DNA of 64,000 bases from Bacillota bacterium (GCA_011048995.1 DSCS01000018.1:1-64000), one strand, 5' to 3'; counted from the first letter of the stretch, positions 16,923 to 26,209 are shown. Numbers and translations: made by a program. Notes: generated from the letters alone by a model not told the origin.

Positions 16923-17654
16923 GTGAATCTGGTCATACGAACGCTTTTTGAGCGGAAATCTGTGCGGGTTTTTGAAGAGAAGCCGATTTTGAAAAAGGAA
17001 AAAGAGCTTATTTTGGAGGCGGCTTTTCAAGCACCCACAGCCGGAAATCAGATGCTCTATACGATCTTGGATATACAGGATCAAAGCATAAAAGAAGCAT
17101 TGGCCGAAAGTTGCGATCATCAGCCCTTTATTGCCAAAGCTCCGCTGGTCCTGGTCTTCTTAGCCGATTGCCGCCGCTGGCTGGATACCTATGTCTATGC
17201 CGGAGCGTCTCCGCGCAAGCCGCGCGCCGGAGATCTTTTTTTGGCTTGTGCTGATGCCCTCATTGCGGCCCAAAACAGTGTCATAGCGGCTCAATCCATG
17301 GGAATAGGCTCCTGTTACATCGGAGATATTTTGGAAAATAAAGAAGAGATTGTTTCCCTTCTCAAATTGGATAAGTATGTTTTGCCTATAGCCATGGTTG
17401 TTTACGGGTATCCGACAAAGCAGCAGCAAACGCGGCCCAAACCGCTGCGGTTTAAAAAGCCTTACCTTGTTATGAAGGATTATTACCGCCCTTTGACAGA
17501 AGAAGAGATCCGCAGAATGTTTTATGAGCGTGACGGAAGGAAAGATTTCAATTTTGAAGACTATATAATAACTTTTTGCAACAGGAAATATATGTCTGAG
17601 TTTTCTATTGAAATGAGCTGTTCTGCAGAAGAATATTTGAAAGAATACGAATAA
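16923..17654 (+). CDS. Nitroreductase family protein
   Basis: A 243-residue FMN-dependent nitroreductase-like protein. The N-terminal ERKSVRVFEEKPI segment is the classic R-S-x-R FMN phosphate motif, followed by FQAPTAGNQMLY. The middle segment IAAQSMGIGSCYIGDIL and the VYGYPTKQQQTRPK segment are also typical of NfsA/FRP-like members. Such enzymes use NAD(P)H to reduce nitro compounds, quinones or flavins; the physiological substrate is not predictable. GTG start with GAGGAGGT just upstream. The C-terminal ~50 residues extend beyond the usual fold. Confidence 0.85.
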   Translation: MNLVIRTLFERKSVRVFEEKPILKKEKELILEAAFQAPTAGNQMLYTILDIQDQSIKEALAESCDHQPFIAKAPLVLVFLADCRRWLDTYVYAGASPRKPRAGDLFLACADALIAAQNSVIAAQSMGIGSCYIGDILENKEEIVSLLKLDKYVLPIAMVVYGYPTKQQQTRPKPLRFKKPYLVMKDYYRPLTEEEIRRMFYERDGRKDFNFEDYIITFCNRKYMSEFSIEMSCSAEEYLKEYE

Positions 17655-17776
17655 AGAATGGCCTCAGGAGAAGAGTTGTTTGTTATGGTATATTGAAAAT
17701 GAGGCAAAACACTCAAAAAATTACTATAATTTCATGAGAGAATTCACAAAAGGGAGTTGATAATGCAAATAATTTC

Positions 17777-17804
17777 TTGACATTCTCCAAAATTCTTTTA
17801 TTTT
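17777..17804 (+). promoter_or_regulatory. Promoter for the 17906 lipoprotein
   Basis: A consensus -35 TTGACA (17777-17782), 16-base spacer, then TATTTT (17799-17804), leaving an untranslated leader of roughly 90 bases. Further upstream, an isolated TATAAT at 17725-17730 has no matching -35. Confidence 0.5.
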
Positions 17805-17905
17805 AAGGTCAGTTTTTCGTTTTATTGAACGTGTGGCTCTTTTGTGTAACAATCTGGTTTTACCGGGTATGTTAAAAAAGGGTCTGTAAAATGAGGAGGT
17901 GAAAC

Positions 17906-18340
17906 ATGAAAAAGGTATTCATGATCGGTTTTGTCGTCCTTTTTGTCGTGTTAGGTTGTGCGGCTCCGGGCGGGAGTGGAGAACAGCAAAAAGAACCGCA
18001 GACCATTGAAGAATTTTTAACGGTTTTAGATGATTTCGGTATTGCGCTTTATGAGGGATCCGAGGCTAAATCCATCAAGACCGGAGCGAACAGCGAGCTG
18101 ATCGTCATCGTCCCGGGAGAAGAACTGGATTCCAAGGAAGTGATGTCTCATTACAGAAAAGAACTGGAAAAAACATTTGAAGATAATGATGAATGGACAT
18201 CGCTCATAAAATCCGGTGTTTCTGTAGGATATCGCAAAGGGTTTAGCGGATGGACCTTCAGTGTTTCAGTGGCGCCTTCGGAATCGGAAGACGGAATCGC
18301 TGTGATGATCAGTTACGGAGACGGTGCTGTTTCCTACTGA
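17906..18340 (+). CDS. Hypothetical lipoprotein
   Basis: A 144-residue protein with a lipoprotein signal: charged start, hydrophobic core and lipobox VVLGC, acylated cysteine expected at C18. The mature part is small and acidic with alternating strand and helix character (YRKGFSGWTFSVSVAPSE), and the linker after the cysteine is rich in G, S and Q. No family is recognised. GAGGAGGTG-like ribosome binding site before the ATG. It would be processed by the signal peptidase II encoded at 62008-62514. Confidence 0.75.
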   Translation: MKKVFMIGFVVLFVVLGCAAPGGSGEQQKEPQTIEEFLTVLDDFGIALYEGSEAKSIKTGANSELIVIVPGEELDSKEVMSHYRKELEKTFEDNDEWTSLIKSGVSVGYRKGFSGWTFSVSVAPSESEDGIAVMISYGDGAVSY

Positions 18341-18360
18341 GTATTGAAAAAAGAGCAAAG

Positions 18361-18401
18361 GGCTGAAAAATAAAAAGGAATCATCTTTTCCTTGTTCAGC
18401 C
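18361..18401. terminator. Nested inverted repeat, possible terminator
   Basis: GGCTGAA (18361-18367) pairs with TTCAGCC at about 18395-18401, and AAGGAA pairs with TTCCTT inside it. It lies between two convergent genes. There is no clean T-run after the stem. A second GC-rich hairpin (CGCCCCGT / ACGGGGCG, about 18409-18437) overlaps the stop codon of the minus-strand gene. Confidence 0.35.
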
Positions 18402-18423
18402 TGACAGCCGCCCCGTTTGATTC

Positions 18424-19626
18424 TCACAGACGGGGCGCGTTTTCCACGGACTCTTCTTTATTGCTTTTTAACATTGTGAAGAGAAATAATATCAGATAAA
18501 AGAACCCTAAACCGTATTGAATCAAATAGACTCTTTGAGAGCCCTCTGTGTAAAGAGTATATCCCGTTATGAAAGACATGATGCCGTTCATTATAAAAGT
18601 CGGAATATTGATATTGAAATTTAAAGTGTTCCATTTGAACAGAATAAACAGATTGATAAGGAGGACAAGAGCGATGATAAACCTGAAAAGGGGATACGAC
18701 ACCTCTATCAGGGCTCCCATGAAGACAAGAATATTGATAAAAAAGATCTTGCGCGGGATTTTTTTTGGAGAGCGCTTTTTTCTTTCGGGAGGGAGTGGAA
18801 TGGAAAAGTTCTCTTCTGTGAGATTTGTTTCACCGTAAGGGTTAAAATAGTTTTGGAGCTGATAATGTTCTGTTATCAATTTGACAGCCCAAAATCCGAT
18901 AATTAAGGCCATCCAAAGCCCTCCGTAAAAAGAGGCGTTTGAAGAAAACGAGGTCATCAGCCTTTCAGGGGGCTGCGCATAGAGCACAAAAGTGTCATGA
19001 AGATAATGGAAAATGATCCCCGGAATCAGGGAACGGGTCTTTACAGCTGTATAAGTGAAAAGAAGGCCGATAAAAAAGACAGAAATGATATCAACAAGGG
19101 ACAGAAGGCTGAATCCGGAAAGATGGGCTAACGCAAAAAGCGCAGCTTGAATAAGGCTTGCTTTTTTTAATGAGCGTGTCATCTGCAAGAGAAGGATCAG
19201 CATCACTCCGCGGAACATAATCTCTTCCCAGATACCGGGTGTCAGGCTGAAAAGGGCATGGGAAAGGCTGATTTTTGAAGTGTCCGGGACATAAAGCCCT
19301 GATAAGGCCGAACCGGCCATCATGCCTGCCGTGGTGAGTCCGGCCAGAAGAATCCCAAGAAGGATATAAGGCTTCAGCTGATACGATCCTGAACAACCCA
19401 GACGGAAGAGAAACGCCTTCAGGGAGACAGCCCCGAAAGGGGCTTTTACAAATTTGCGATAAACCCAGAGAACGGCAAAAGAAGTCACGGCAAAAGCAAT
19501 AAGAGAATAAAGGGCTTTAGACAGCTGCAGATCAAAAGCCATTTTCAGGACAAGGATAAGACTGAACCCGATAGCCGGGAAAAAAAGAGCTAAAGCGATG
19601 GGCCGGATTTTACTTTTTTTGTCCAT
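18424..19626 (-). CDS. CPBP-family intramembrane metalloprotease
   Basis: A 400-residue multi-pass membrane protein. The CPBP (CAAX/Abi) signature is present: EEIMFRG with E134, E135 and R139, then the second motif ALFALAHLSG, and a third helix LIPGIIFHYLHDTFVL carrying His and Asp. The N-terminal core (~1-230) is the protease domain; the C-terminal ~120 residues add a charged linker (PPERKKRSPKKIP) and further helices not usual for the family. Bacterial members are linked to maturation or stress roles; the substrate here is unknown. AAAGGAG lies seven bases before the ATG, with a consensus promoter upstream. Confidence 0.85.
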   Translation of the reverse strand: MDKKSKIRPIALALFFPAIGFSLILVLKMAFDLQLSKALYSLIAFAVTSFAVLWVYRKFVKAPFGAVSLKAFLFRLGCSGSYQLKPYILLGILLAGLTTAGMMAGSALSGLYVPDTSKISLSHALFSLTPGIWEEIMFRGVMLILLLQMTRSLKKASLIQAALFALAHLSGFSLLSLVDIISVFFIGLLFTYTAVKTRSLIPGIIFHYLHDTFVLYAQPPERLMTSFSSNASFYGGLWMALIIGFWAVKLITEHYQLQNYFNPYGETNLTEENFSIPLPPERKKRSPKKIPRKIFFINILVFMGALIEVSYPLFRFIIALVLLINLFILFKWNTLNFNINIPTFIMNGIMSFITGYTLYTEGSQRVYLIQYGLGFFYLILFLFTMLKSNKEESVENAPRL

Positions 19627-19658
19627 AAATACTCCTTTGGAAATAAAAATATTGTGAG

Positions 19659-19686
19659 ATTATATCATCCATTCGTTGACTGTCAA
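19659..19686 (-). promoter_or_regulatory. Consensus promoter with palindrome over the -35
   Basis: On the minus strand: TTGACA (19686-19681), 16-base spacer, TATAAT (19664-19659). The 11-base palindrome TTGACTGTCAA (19676-19686) covers the -35 element and could be an operator for the CPBP gene. Confidence 0.75.
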
Positions 19687-19894
19687 GAAGCGAATATGAC
19701 CATAAGAAGGCAGAAGAGAAGATCCTTTTTCCCGGGCTGATATCCTGCCTGTGAGGAGCCACTTCCTGAAATCTGGTAGATGAGTCTGTGAATATCGGGG
19801 AAAAATTAAGGAAAACGAAAAAATTCCTTTTCAAAGGACAACAAATAAGTATCATATCCGTATAAAGAATAAAAAGAAGCAGAGGAGCCTGATT

Positions 19895-22800
19895 ATGAAA
19901 AATGTTGTTTTATGTCTGTTGATGGTTTTTGTTTTTTCATCTGTCCGGGGAGAGGATTATCAATGGAAACGCTATCCGTCCCTGTCACCCGACGGCCGTT
20001 CTATCGCCTTTTCCTATCAGGACGATATTTATATCGTTTCCTCACAAGGCGGAAAAGCCCGTCAGCTGACGGCTCATGCGGCCTATGACTTTAGGCCGGT
20101 CTGGTCGCCGGACGGGAAAACAATTGCCTTCGCTTCTTTTCGCTATGGCCACTTTGACATTTTTATTGTACCGGCTGAAGGGGGTGTGCCGCAACGAGTG
20201 ACCAACGCCCCCGGCTCTGAGATCCCCTATACCTTTACTCCTGACGGAAAGGGGATCCTTTTTAGCGCTTCTATTCAGGATGATCCTCAAAACAGGCTTT
20301 TCCCTGCCTATTTTTTAGATGAACTCTATCGGGTCGATGTTAAAACGCAAGAGATAACCCAAATACTCACAACCCCTGCTGAAGAAGTCTTTCTTTCCCG
20401 AACAGGAGACTTTTTTCTTTATCAGGATCTCAAAGGCGGAGAAAATGCCTGGAGAAAACATCATACATCTTCTGTCGCCAGAAACATCAGGCTTTATGAC
20501 TGTAATGCTCAGACACATCGTATCCTGACATCTTTCAAAGGAGAAGACCGAAATCCAGTCTTAAACGCATCAGAGCAAACCGTTTATTACCTGACAGAAC
20601 AATTCGGTGATTTCAATATTGCCTCTTTTCCTTTGAACGACCCGAAAAAAGTTAAGCAGATTACCTTTCATGAGACTCACCCCGTTCGCTTTCTTTCCAT
20701 TTCCCGTAATGACATTTTATGTTACGGGTATCATGGGGAGATCTATCTTTACCGGGACGGAGAAAGCCGAAAAATCGATATTAAAATCATCAATGAGCCG
20801 AAAAATTATAATATTGACAGAAAAGTCCACACCGGGGGAGTGAGTGAGCTGGCTGCTTCCCCTGACGGGTCTGAGGTCGCCTTTGTGGTCAGAGGGGATG
20901 TGTTCGTGACATCCGCTCAATTCAAAAAAACGATACGCATTACGGATACGCCGGAGCAGGAGCGTTCTGTAGACTTCAGCCCGGACGGGCGCTCTGTCGT
21001 CTATGCCTCTGAGCGCAACGGAAGCTGGGATATTTACATGACGCGCCTGATCGAAAAAGAAGAAAATTCATTTGCCTACGCAACGGAAATGGAGGAAATC
21101 GCTTTGGTCGAAGGCCCTGAAGAGGCCTTTCAGCCGCTTTTTTCTCCAGACGGCGAAAAGATCGCCTATCTGGAAGAAAGGCAGATTTTAAAAGTCATTG
21201 ATATTAAGTCGGGGAAGACAAAAACAATCTTGACCGGGGAAGAAAATTACTCCTATCGGGACGGAGATATCTTTTTCAGCTGGTCGCCCGACAGCCGATG
21301 GCTGATATTTGAGATGATGAATGAAGGCAAAAACACAAATGATATCGGTTTGAGGGATGCAGAAGGGAAAGGCCCCATATTCAATCTCACCAACAGCGGG
21401 TATTACAACTGGGGCGCAAGCTGGGAAATGAAGGGGGAAGCCCTGATTTATAATACCGGGAAATACGGATCCCGCCGGTTCGGAGGATGGTTTAATGAGT
21501 ATCATGTCTATGCCCTTTATATGAGCCATGAAGCTTTTCAAAAGGCCCTTTTAAATAATGAAGAGTATCAGGAGTATATCCGCATTCATAAAAAGGATGG
21601 AAAAAGTGAGGAAGATAAAGATAAGAAGAGTGAAAAGAAGGAAAAAGCGAAGAGAATAGATATTGACTGGAATCATCTGGAAAAACGGCATGTCAAGCTG
21701 ACCCGTTTTCCTGCAAGCCTCTCGGGAACTTTTCTCTCTGAAGAAGGGGATGTTCTTTACTATCTGTCCGGGCATAAAGATAAAACAGAACTTTGGAAAG
21801 TGGACATTCGGAAAAATGATTATACACGCCTGACCTCTTTTTCGGAAAACGCTCTGCTTTATGATGTCAATGATAAAAGAGATACGCTCTGGCTGCTTTC
21901 CAACGGATCGATCATCTCTTTCAATGTGACGACTCAAAGCAGACAGACGATTTCTTTTGAAGCAGTGCAGAATTTGAAAACAAAAGAGGAAAGAAGTTAC
22001 TTTTTTGAGCATATCTGGCGGCAGGTCAAAAAGAAATTCTATGACCCCGGCCTTCATGGCGTTGACTGGGAGATGTATAAAAAGGAGTATGAGCCTTTTC
22101 TGGCTTCAATTAACAATGATTACGATTTTGCCGAATTGGTCAGTGAATTATTGGGAGAATTGAATGCGTCACATACAGGGGCTTACGGACGGCTTTCTTC
22201 TCAGGAAAATGACAGAGTCGCTAGTTTGGGTGTGTTTTTCGGCTATGACAATGAAAATGAAAAAGGGATCACCATTAAAGAAGTCATCAAAGGCGGGGCG
22301 TTGTTCGAAAGCGGGGAAGATGTGCCTGCAGGCAGTGTGATAACCCATATTGACGGACAGGAGGTAAAAACCCTCAACGATTACTTTTCCGCCCTGAATC
22401 ATAAAGCCGGGACCTTTGTGAAAGTGACATTGAAAAAACCCGGGCTTTTCGGAGGGACAAAAGAGATCTTTGTTAAACCCCATGTGACTGATTATTGGCA
22501 TCTCTATGATCGTTGGATTGAAAGAAACAGGGAAACGGTGGAGACTCTCTCTAACGGACGCCTGGGCTATATTCATGTGCCTTCGATGAATTCCAACAGT
22601 TTCAACCAAGTCTATCATGATCTCTTCGGGCGGTACGGACATACAGAAGGGGTGATTGTGGATACACGTTTTAACGGAGGGGGTAATCTGACTCAGGAGC
22701 TTGTCATGCTGTTAAACGGCAAAAAGTATATCGACTGGACCCCCCGAGGACAGGAATACGGCTCCGATACCTCACGGTATTGGTTTAAGAAGAGTATTGT

Positions 22801-23119
22801 GATTATGAGTGAAGGGAATTATTCAGATGCTCATGGTTTCCCCTATGCTTTCCGAACCTTTGGATTGGGTAAATTAGTCGGCATGCCTGTTCCGGGCACC
22901 ATGACGTCAGTCTGGTGGGAAAGATTGCAGAACCCGGCCATCAATTTCGGCATTCCTGAGATTGGCGGACGTGACTTAAAAGGCAGATACCTGGAGAATC
23001 AGCAATTGGAGCCGGATATCAAAGTTGACACTGATTATGAGATCATATCTGTCGGGCGTGATCAACAATTGGAAGCAGCTGTCAGAGAGCTTTTAAAAGA
23101 GATCGATGATGAAGGGTAA
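19895..23119 (+). CDS. Tricorn protease homologue, exported
   Basis: A 1074-residue Tricorn-type serine peptidase with an N-terminal signal peptide (about 1-19, VVLCLLMVFVFSSVRG), so probably periplasmic. The first ~330 residues form a TolB-like beta-propeller (SPDGRSIAFSY, WSPDGKTIAFAS repeats), followed by a second propeller, a lysine-rich charged linker (~565-590), a PDZ domain (~785-870) and the C-terminal catalytic core. Candidate catalytic residues are S759-H760 in NASHTG and S977-D978 in YSDAHG, with LEPDI near the end. Unlike the cytosolic homologue, it keeps the Ser before His. Expected role: peptide degradation or scavenging in the periplasm. GAGGAG precedes the ATG. Confidence 0.92.
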   Translation: MKNVVLCLLMVFVFSSVRGEDYQWKRYPSLSPDGRSIAFSYQDDIYIVSSQGGKARQLTAHAAYDFRPVWSPDGKTIAFASFRYGHFDIFIVPAEGGVPQRVTNAPGSEIPYTFTPDGKGILFSASIQDDPQNRLFPAYFLDELYRVDVKTQEITQILTTPAEEVFLSRTGDFFLYQDLKGGENAWRKHHTSSVARNIRLYDCNAQTHRILTSFKGEDRNPVLNASEQTVYYLTEQFGDFNIASFPLNDPKKVKQITFHETHPVRFLSISRNDILCYGYHGEIYLYRDGESRKIDIKIINEPKNYNIDRKVHTGGVSELAASPDGSEVAFVVRGDVFVTSAQFKKTIRITDTPEQERSVDFSPDGRSVVYASERNGSWDIYMTRLIEKEENSFAYATEMEEIALVEGPEEAFQPLFSPDGEKIAYLEERQILKVIDIKSGKTKTILTGEENYSYRDGDIFFSWSPDSRWLIFEMMNEGKNTNDIGLRDAEGKGPIFNLTNSGYYNWGASWEMKGEALIYNTGKYGSRRFGGWFNEYHVYALYMSHEAFQKALLNNEEYQEYIRIHKKDGKSEEDKDKKSEKKEKAKRIDIDWNHLEKRHVKLTRFPASLSGTFLSEEGDVLYYLSGHKDKTELWKVDIRKNDYTRLTSFSENALLYDVNDKRDTLWLLSNGSIISFNVTTQSRQTISFEAVQNLKTKEERSYFFEHIWRQVKKKFYDPGLHGVDWEMYKKEYEPFLASINNDYDFAELVSELLGELNASHTGAYGRLSSQENDRVASLGVFFGYDNENEKGITIKEVIKGGALFESGEDVPAGSVITHIDGQEVKTLNDYFSALNHKAGTFVKVTLKKPGLFGGTKEIFVKPHVTDYWHLYDRWIERNRETVETLSNGRLGYIHVPSMNSNSFNQVYHDLFGRYGHTEGVIVDTRFNGGGNLTQELVMLLNGKKYIDWTPRGQEYGSDTSRYWFKKSIVIMSEGNYSDAHGFPYAFRTFGLGKLVGMPVPGTMTSVWWERLQNPAINFGIPEIGGRDLKGRYLENQQLEPDIKVDTDYEIISVGRDQQLEAAVRELLKEIDDEG

Positions 23120-23124
23120 AGAAA

Positions 23125-23147
23125 GGCCCCGGTCTATAACCGGGGCC
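23125..23147 (-). terminator. Terminator between convergent genes
   Basis: A perfect 8-bp GC stem GGCCCCGG / CCGGGGCC with a 7-base loop. On the minus strand it is followed by TTTCTTT, so it best serves the MscS gene; on the plus strand the T-richness is weaker. Confidence 0.7.
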
Positions 23148-23154
23148 GAAGATA

Positions 23155-23982
23155 TTATTGCTGATGGAGATGAACATCCACCTGAGGAAAGGGGATGTGT
23201 AATTGATAATCGGGAAAGCGTTTGTATACCTTTTCATTCATTTCAAAAAAGATATCCCAATAGTCACTGATTTTCGCCCAGACACGAACGGCAAAATTGA
23301 CGGAACTGTCTCCCAGTTCAATGAGCCCGATAAAAGGTTTGGGGTCTTTGAAAATACGGCTGTCTTCATTAATAAAATCATTGATCGCTTTTTTAAAATT
23401 ATCCATATCATCCCCGTAGGCCATACCGAATTTCCAATCGACCCGGCGGGTATCTTCCTTGGTGTAATTGGTCAGATCATTGGTGGCTAAGGGGCCATTA
23501 GGCAAAACAATGATTTTGTTATCCACAGTTGTCAATATTGTGGTGAAAATGGTGATTTCTCTGACAATACCGGAATGGCCCTGAGCCTGAATAAAATCCC
23601 CCACATTAAAGGGGCGGAAGATTAAAAGAATGACACCTCCGGCAAAATTCTGCAAGGTGCCGGAAAGAGCCATGCCTATGGCCAATCCTGCAGCACCCAG
23701 AAGGGCGATAAAAGATGTCATCTGTATGCCGATCATGCCCATCACACTGATGATCACTAAAACCCGGAAGATGGTTCCTAAGAAACTGATGAGAAATGAA
23801 GTCAAAGAAGGGTCCAATTTCCGTTTTGACAGCATTTTCCTGAGCCCCTTCATTAACAATTTCACGATCCACAGGCCGATGATCAGAACAAACAAAGCTC
23901 CTGCCACTTTCGGAGCCCAGCCCACGGCCAATTGGGCCAATTTGTCGCCGTTTGTCAGCAGTGCCGCTATTTGATCTTTCAT
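23155..23982 (-). CDS. mscS: Small-conductance mechanosensitive channel, MscS family
   Basis: A 275-residue channel of standard MscS length. Three N-terminal transmembrane helices end in the pore helix with the hallmark Gly/Ala pattern LGAAGLAIGMALSGTLQNFAGG, followed by IFRPFNVGDFIQ that leads into the cytoplasmic beta domain. The rest (VLPNGPLATNDLTNYTKEDTR and the alpha/beta domain) matches the family vestibule. Family members open under membrane tension to release solutes on hypo-osmotic shock. An AGGAGG-type ribosome binding site precedes the ATG. It is single-gene and convergent with the Tricorn homologue. Confidence 0.93.
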   Translation of the reverse strand: MKDQIAALLTNGDKLAQLAVGWAPKVAGALFVLIIGLWIVKLLMKGLRKMLSKRKLDPSLTSFLISFLGTIFRVLVIISVMGMIGIQMTSFIALLGAAGLAIGMALSGTLQNFAGGVILLIFRPFNVGDFIQAQGHSGIVREITIFTTILTTVDNKIIVLPNGPLATNDLTNYTKEDTRRVDWKFGMAYGDDMDNFKKAINDFINEDSRIFKDPKPFIGLIELGDSSVNFAVRVWAKISDYWDIFFEMNEKVYKRFPDYQLHIPFPQVDVHLHQQ

Positions 23983-24124
23983 AGAACCTCCTTGTTTTCA
24001 ATGAGTTTAATTTTAACAGGGAAAAGCATAAAAGCCAGTTGTTTTGATGAAGTCGTGCCAGAATTGAAGTCTTCATCAAAAGGGTTTAAGAGAGTGTTGT
24101 TTGCTTTAGGAATAAAAGAAAATA

Positions 24125-24133
24125 TGATATAAT
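24125..24133 (+). promoter_or_regulatory. Extended -10 promoter
   Basis: TGATATAAT combines an extended -10 TG with a consensus TATAAT (24128-24133). No good -35 is seen; TTTAGG at 24105-24110 would be 17 bases upstream. It drives the secreted protein gene at 24162. Confidence 0.5.
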
Positions 24134-24161
24134 TGATTTCAATAAAAAGAAGGAGGAAAGC

Positions 24162-25166
24162 GTGAACAAAGTCCTGGCATGGGTTTTTTGTTTTACAACG
24201 GCTGTTTTGACGGTTGACGCACAGCAGAAGGAGCCTTCTTTTCGGGAAGTCTTTTGTGAAGACCGCTACGGACATTTTTTTAATGTCACTTCCGTCTTAA
24301 ACGAAGAAGGGCAAAATTATAGCGGGGAGAACCTTTTTGACGGCTATGCCGGATCGTCCTGGGTCGAAGGAGCAAAAGGAGACGGAATCGGAGAATCGCT
24401 GACAATGGCTGTCTCCGAAAGGACAGATGCTTTAGCCCTCATCAACGGTTATGCGGCCTCAAAAGCTCTTTTCCGAAAAAACAACAGATTAAAATCGATT
24501 CAGATAACCATAGAGCGGGGTTATTCTCCTGAAGGCTATGTCACTGAAAAAGGAAGGGCGTTTTTTTTATTCCCCATGACATCTTCTGTTCGGTTGGAAA
24601 TCGCAGATCACCCTCGTCTTCAAAGCCTTGCTTTGCCTTTGGATTGGGAATCGATCCGAAATGAAGAGCAAAAGACAGATGAATTGTGGGCTGCATTTGC
24701 TGAAAAGACCGGACATCCGCAAAAGGCCCAAACCTTTTATTTTTTAACTATGACCATAAAAGAAGTATATCCGGGAAGCGTATGGACGGATACTTGCCTG
24801 AGCGAATTGCGGGCTTACGCTTCGGGACGTGAAGAAATCCTCTCTGTAGGTGCTGACGGGGGCATGCTTTTCTATCAGGAGAAAGGTTTTCAAAAAAAAA
24901 TCTTATACCGTGACCCCGGCCTGATTATGGATATTCTTGCAGTTTCTCCCGACAATCAATGGTGTATCACCCTGGCTCAATATGTCAATCCCGAAAGAAT
25001 GCGGGAGACGGGCTATTTTGTTTTTCATGTCCCGCTTCCGGCTCCGGTCACGGAGAGGAATATCTCTGAAAAAATGAAACACGGGTGCATTCCGATCGGG
25101 TTTATTGTGAACAGTGAAGGGCTTTTCCTGGAATGGGACAATGAAGAGACAACGTTCATAGAATAA
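24162..25166 (+). CDS. Secreted protein with discoidin / NADase-type glycan-binding domain
   Basis: A 334-residue protein with signal peptide (cleavage probably after VDA, ~residue 20) and GTG start behind AGGAGGAAAG. Residues ~40-225 carry the pattern NLFDGYAGSSWVEGAKGDGIGE and end with WTDTCLSELRAY. This resembles the galactose-binding-like (discoidin) fold called the NADase-type glycan-binding domain, where bound calcium and carbohydrate are expected. The C-terminal ~110 residues are unassigned (repeated beta strands, SVGADGGMLFYQE onward). Probably a periplasmic or cell-surface ligand-binding protein. The family link is by pattern recognition only. Confidence 0.65.
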   Translation: MNKVLAWVFCFTTAVLTVDAQQKEPSFREVFCEDRYGHFFNVTSVLNEEGQNYSGENLFDGYAGSSWVEGAKGDGIGESLTMAVSERTDALALINGYAASKALFRKNNRLKSIQITIERGYSPEGYVTEKGRAFFLFPMTSSVRLEIADHPRLQSLALPLDWESIRNEEQKTDELWAAFAEKTGHPQKAQTFYFLTMTIKEVYPGSVWTDTCLSELRAYASGREEILSVGADGGMLFYQEKGFQKKILYRDPGLIMDILAVSPDNQWCITLAQYVNPERMRETGYFVFHVPLPAPVTERNISEKMKHGCIPIGFIVNSEGLFLEWDNEETTFIE

Positions 25167-25258
25167 TCACTTTTCTTGATCCATTGTTAAAAAATAAAAG
25201 CTAACTGCTTTTTTTTTGTCAAAGTGGTATATAAATAATGATCAAGAAAGGAGATCAC

Positions 25259-26209
25259 ATGAAAAAAATGTGTTTTTTCATTATTGCTTTAAGTGTTTGT
25301 TTTTCTGCAGCAGGGGCTGATGGCCTTAAAGTGAAGACCAACGGCACAACCTTTTTCCCACAAAGCCGTCTTGGAGTATCGGTGAGCCAGAAGGATGTCT
25401 CGGAAAGCCTGACAGCTCTTTTTTATGACGGCAGCAAGGTTTTGGAACAGCATGAGGTCGTGGTCAACGGGGGAGAGGTTAATTTTACCACTTCTGAGAA
25501 ACAGGGGGCTTATCGGTTGGAGGTCATACGGCCCGGCAGCTCGGGAAAACCGATTGCCGTAAAAGACCTTTTTGTCAGTTATATCCTTGCAAGCAAACTC
25601 TCCTTTAAACCCAATGAGCCGATGAAAGTCTCTTATTCTACAATGAACCCGGAATTTAAAGAGGGCTCATGGGTCGGTCTTTTCCCTTCAGATCTTCCGA
25701 AAATGAACGGCGAAGATATCCGGTAGCATTTCATTTTCGAAGGGCATATGGATCTGAAAAGAGAGGATCATTTAGAATTCGATGCTCCCTCAGAACCCGG
25801 CACTTATCATTTGAGAGTCTATAACGCTATGGATCCCAGCGGTTATGAGATCTCACGGATCACATTTAAAGTAGAAGAGCTGCAGCCTGTAAGCTCTCTT
25901 TCTGTTTCAAAGCGGGTTTTTAAAACAAATGAGAGGATCCAGGTCAGGTATAAGACCAATGTCTTTCTTCGAAACGGATCATGGATCGGCTTTGTCAGGC
26001 CGGATGTCCCTCATAATGATCAGTTCGCCAGTTCTGAGAACAACAGTGATTATGGCTATCCTTTCGATTATGTGGGATTTGAAGATAAAGAAGGTGTTGT
26101 GGAGATGGAAGCTCCTGCAAAGCCGGGAACATATGATCTGCGGTTTTTCGATTCCAATGAAGATGACACATTGGAACTCTCTTCAATCGCGATTGAAGTC
26201 ATCTGGTAA
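25259..26209 (+). pseudogene. Secreted repeat protein interrupted by an in-frame TAG
   Basis: ATG 25259 follows AAAGGAG and encodes a signal peptide (KKMCFFIIALSVCFSAAGA). The frame stops at TAG 25724-25726 (codon 156) and then stays open, in the same frame, to TAA 26209. The two halves together form at least two Ig-like repeats. One has PNEPMKVSYSTM, EGSWVGLFPSD and EPGTYHLRVYN. The next has TNERIQVRYKTN, NGSWIGFVRPD and KPGTYDLRFFD. The TAG falls inside the first of these repeats, between NGEDIR and HFIFEGHMD, so one substitution (for example TAG to TAT) restores an intact 316-residue protein. As given, the product is truncated, unless the stop is read through or is a sequence error. Without the stop the protein would be secreted, possibly a carbohydrate- or protein-binding module. 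Confidence 0.65.

Noticed and set aside
17763-17780. Five-codon ATG frame after an AGGGAG site (possible leader peptide)
   Set aside because: Too short to judge; overlaps the -35 of the lipoprotein promoter.
21551-22057. 168-codon minus-strand frame within the exported Tricorn gene
   Set aside because: Antisense to conserved coding sequence with no start signal.
25700-25750. Genome-wide reassignment of TAG to an amino acid
   Set aside because: TAG ends several intact genes here, for example at 298-300, 12223-12225 and 47535-47537.
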